Assembly (NCBI GenBank): GCA_002256465.1
Contig: NQJG01000097.1
Location: forward strand, 1-7,166
Direction of reading: 5' to 3'
Source of the DNA: Methylococcaceae bacterium NSP1-1
GTDB taxonomy: Bacteria; Pseudomonadota; Gammaproteobacteria; Methylococcales; Methylomonadaceae
DNA: 7,166 bases
How positions within the stretch are numbered: the stretch's first letter is position 1; every line of letters begins with the position of its first letter. The notes below the pieces were generated by a model. That model was not told the origin of the DNA. It worked only from the letters and a program-made list of their open reading frames with translations, and did not search any database. Positions 6,476-7,166 of this stretch are shown in pieces. The position numbers were made by a program, and so were the translations under genes.

Positions 6476-7166
6476 TATTTTTTTTGTAAGGTTGTTCCCG
6501 CCGGTTTAAAAGTGTGCAGATCAACAGTTAATTCTGTCTGATCAGTAGCACAGCCCCACATCAGCGCTTGATCCTGCGTATAGCGTTTACCTAATTGCCA
6601 GGCAATTTCAGCGCGAGCCAGTTCAACGCCTAAATAAAAAGCATGGCCGCCGTCATTTTCAACGTGCAGTTTGGGAAATAAATCAAACGGATCAGTTGCG
6701 CTGTGCATGCCATCACGGTTAAAAATATGCAGTCCTTCGGCACTGTTTTGAATGCGAAAGCTGGGGTCAGTGATTTGTCCGGCGAGCTCATTGATTTCAT
6801 CCAGTGAATAAGGAAAAGGCGAAATCTCATGCAGAGCCATTAATCCGGGATCAATATGTTTGGGCAGTGTGTCATGTTCTTTTGACGCAAACATAATCCG
6901 CCGCGCCAAATCCGCTTCTTTTATAGCACGACAGGCGTGTTTGCTGACTTCGGTTGCCAGGATATTATTGATATCGAGCTCCGAACAAATGCCCAGCAAC
7001 AAGGCATTCATACCCGCAGTATCTGCGTGGGTCAGTTCGGTAATATTGCCTACACCCATCATTATTTCAACATCCGGATGATTTTTTCTGACTTCGTGAT
7101 AGCGCACAATAGATTGCGTAAAGCCAAAATGCAACGGGTCCAAAATCGGGTCGACAATAAAAGGCC
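6475..7166 (-). CDS. Dihydropteroate synthase-related protein (archaeal/methylotroph type), 5' part cut by window edge
   Basis: The frame is open from the right edge to TAA at 6477-6475, showing 229 residues. No start is visible; the TTG at 7143 sits inside the conserved stretch PFIVDPILDPLHFGF and is not the start. That stretch and the following MMGVGNITELTHADTAGMNA match the second half of a pterin-binding TIM barrel (DP...FG strand, then G-x-x-N loop) as in the DHPS-related proteins of methanogens and methylotrophs. A C-terminal domain carries GGHAFYLGVELARAEIAW and KRYTQDQALMWGC, which I recognise, less surely, as DUF4346-like. The whole protein is usually about twice this length. It is the most upstream visible gene of the operon with DUF447 and mfnB. 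A role in pterin coupling for tetrahydromethanopterin is an inference. The DHPS active-site lysine is not present in the expected loop. Confidence 0.85.
   Translation of the reverse strand, partial: PFIVDPILDPLHFGFTQSIVRYHEVRKNHPDVEIMMGVGNITELTHADTAGMNALLLGICSELDINNILATEVSKHACRAIKEADLARRIMFASKEHDTLPKHIDPGLMALHEISPFPYSLDEINELAGQITDPSFRIQNSAEGLHIFNRDGMHSATDPFDLFPKLHVENDGGHAFYLGVELARAEIAWQLGKRYTQDQALMWGCATDQTELTVDLHTFKPAGTTLQKK

Noticed and set aside
7141..7143. TTG at 7143 as the start codon of the DHPS-like gene.
   Set aside because: The frame is open to the window edge and the codons before it (PFIVDPI) belong to the conserved strand, so the gene begins beyond the window.
1..7166. Search for CRISPR arrays, insertion sequences, integrase sites, tRNA/rRNA genes and defence or toxin-antitoxin genes.
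   Set aside because: No regularly spaced repeats, transposase motifs, terminal inverted repeats, tRNA-like folds or such protein families were seen. The window reads as ordinary chromosome.

Overview
The window looks like chromosomal DNA of a methylotrophic gammaproteobacterium, most likely a methanotroph of the Methylococcales. The main reason is the right-hand operon. It carries three archaeal-type genes that in bacteria occur chiefly in methylotrophs using the tetrahydromethanopterin (H4MPT)/methylofuran C1 pathway. The proteobacterial form of IspG on the left and the moderately AT-rich coding DNA fit this placement. Genus and species cannot be fixed from the sequence alone.

Layout. (1) Positions 1-1111, minus strand: most of ispG, an Fe-S enzyme of the MEP isoprenoid pathway, cut by the left window edge. 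(2) Positions 1112-1657: a 546-base intergenic region between divergent genes. It holds a plausible ispG promoter, a hairpin and an interlocking inverted repeat, and no convincing gene. (3) Positions 1658-5151, plus strand: one large membrane cyclic-di-GMP signalling gene with MASE1, CHASE-like sensor, PAS, PAS, GGDEF and EAL domains. It is broken near 4517-4545, where about 40 bases appear to be missing. The loss removes the EAL signature itself and shifts the frame. The first reading frame ends at 4582, and the rest of the EAL domain continues in another frame to 5151. (4) Positions 5152-5192: a short convergent spacer with a small inverted repeat. (5) Positions 5193-7166, minus strand: a tightly overlapping operon. 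In transcription order it encodes a dihydropteroate-synthase-related protein (cut by the right edge), a DUF447 protein, and MfnB, the (5-formylfuran-3-yl)methyl phosphate synthase.

How the parts work together. The operon on the right plausibly supplies both C1 carriers of formaldehyde oxidation: MfnB makes the furan precursor of methylofuran, the DHPS-like protein is a candidate for pterin chemistry in H4MPT synthesis, and the DUF447 protein is an uncharacterised probable flavoprotein translated between them. IspG is housekeeping. The signalling gene has no evident functional tie to either neighbour. As written it would yield a membrane sensor with an apparently intact diguanylate cyclase (catalytic and inhibitory-site residues present) but no working phosphodiesterase domain.

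The points most worth following up are the EAL-domain lesion (real mutation or assembly error), the unexplained DUF447 protein translationally coupled to cofactor genes, and the unusual substrate loop of the DHPS-like protein. I found no CRISPR array, insertion sequence, tRNA, rRNA or defence system.
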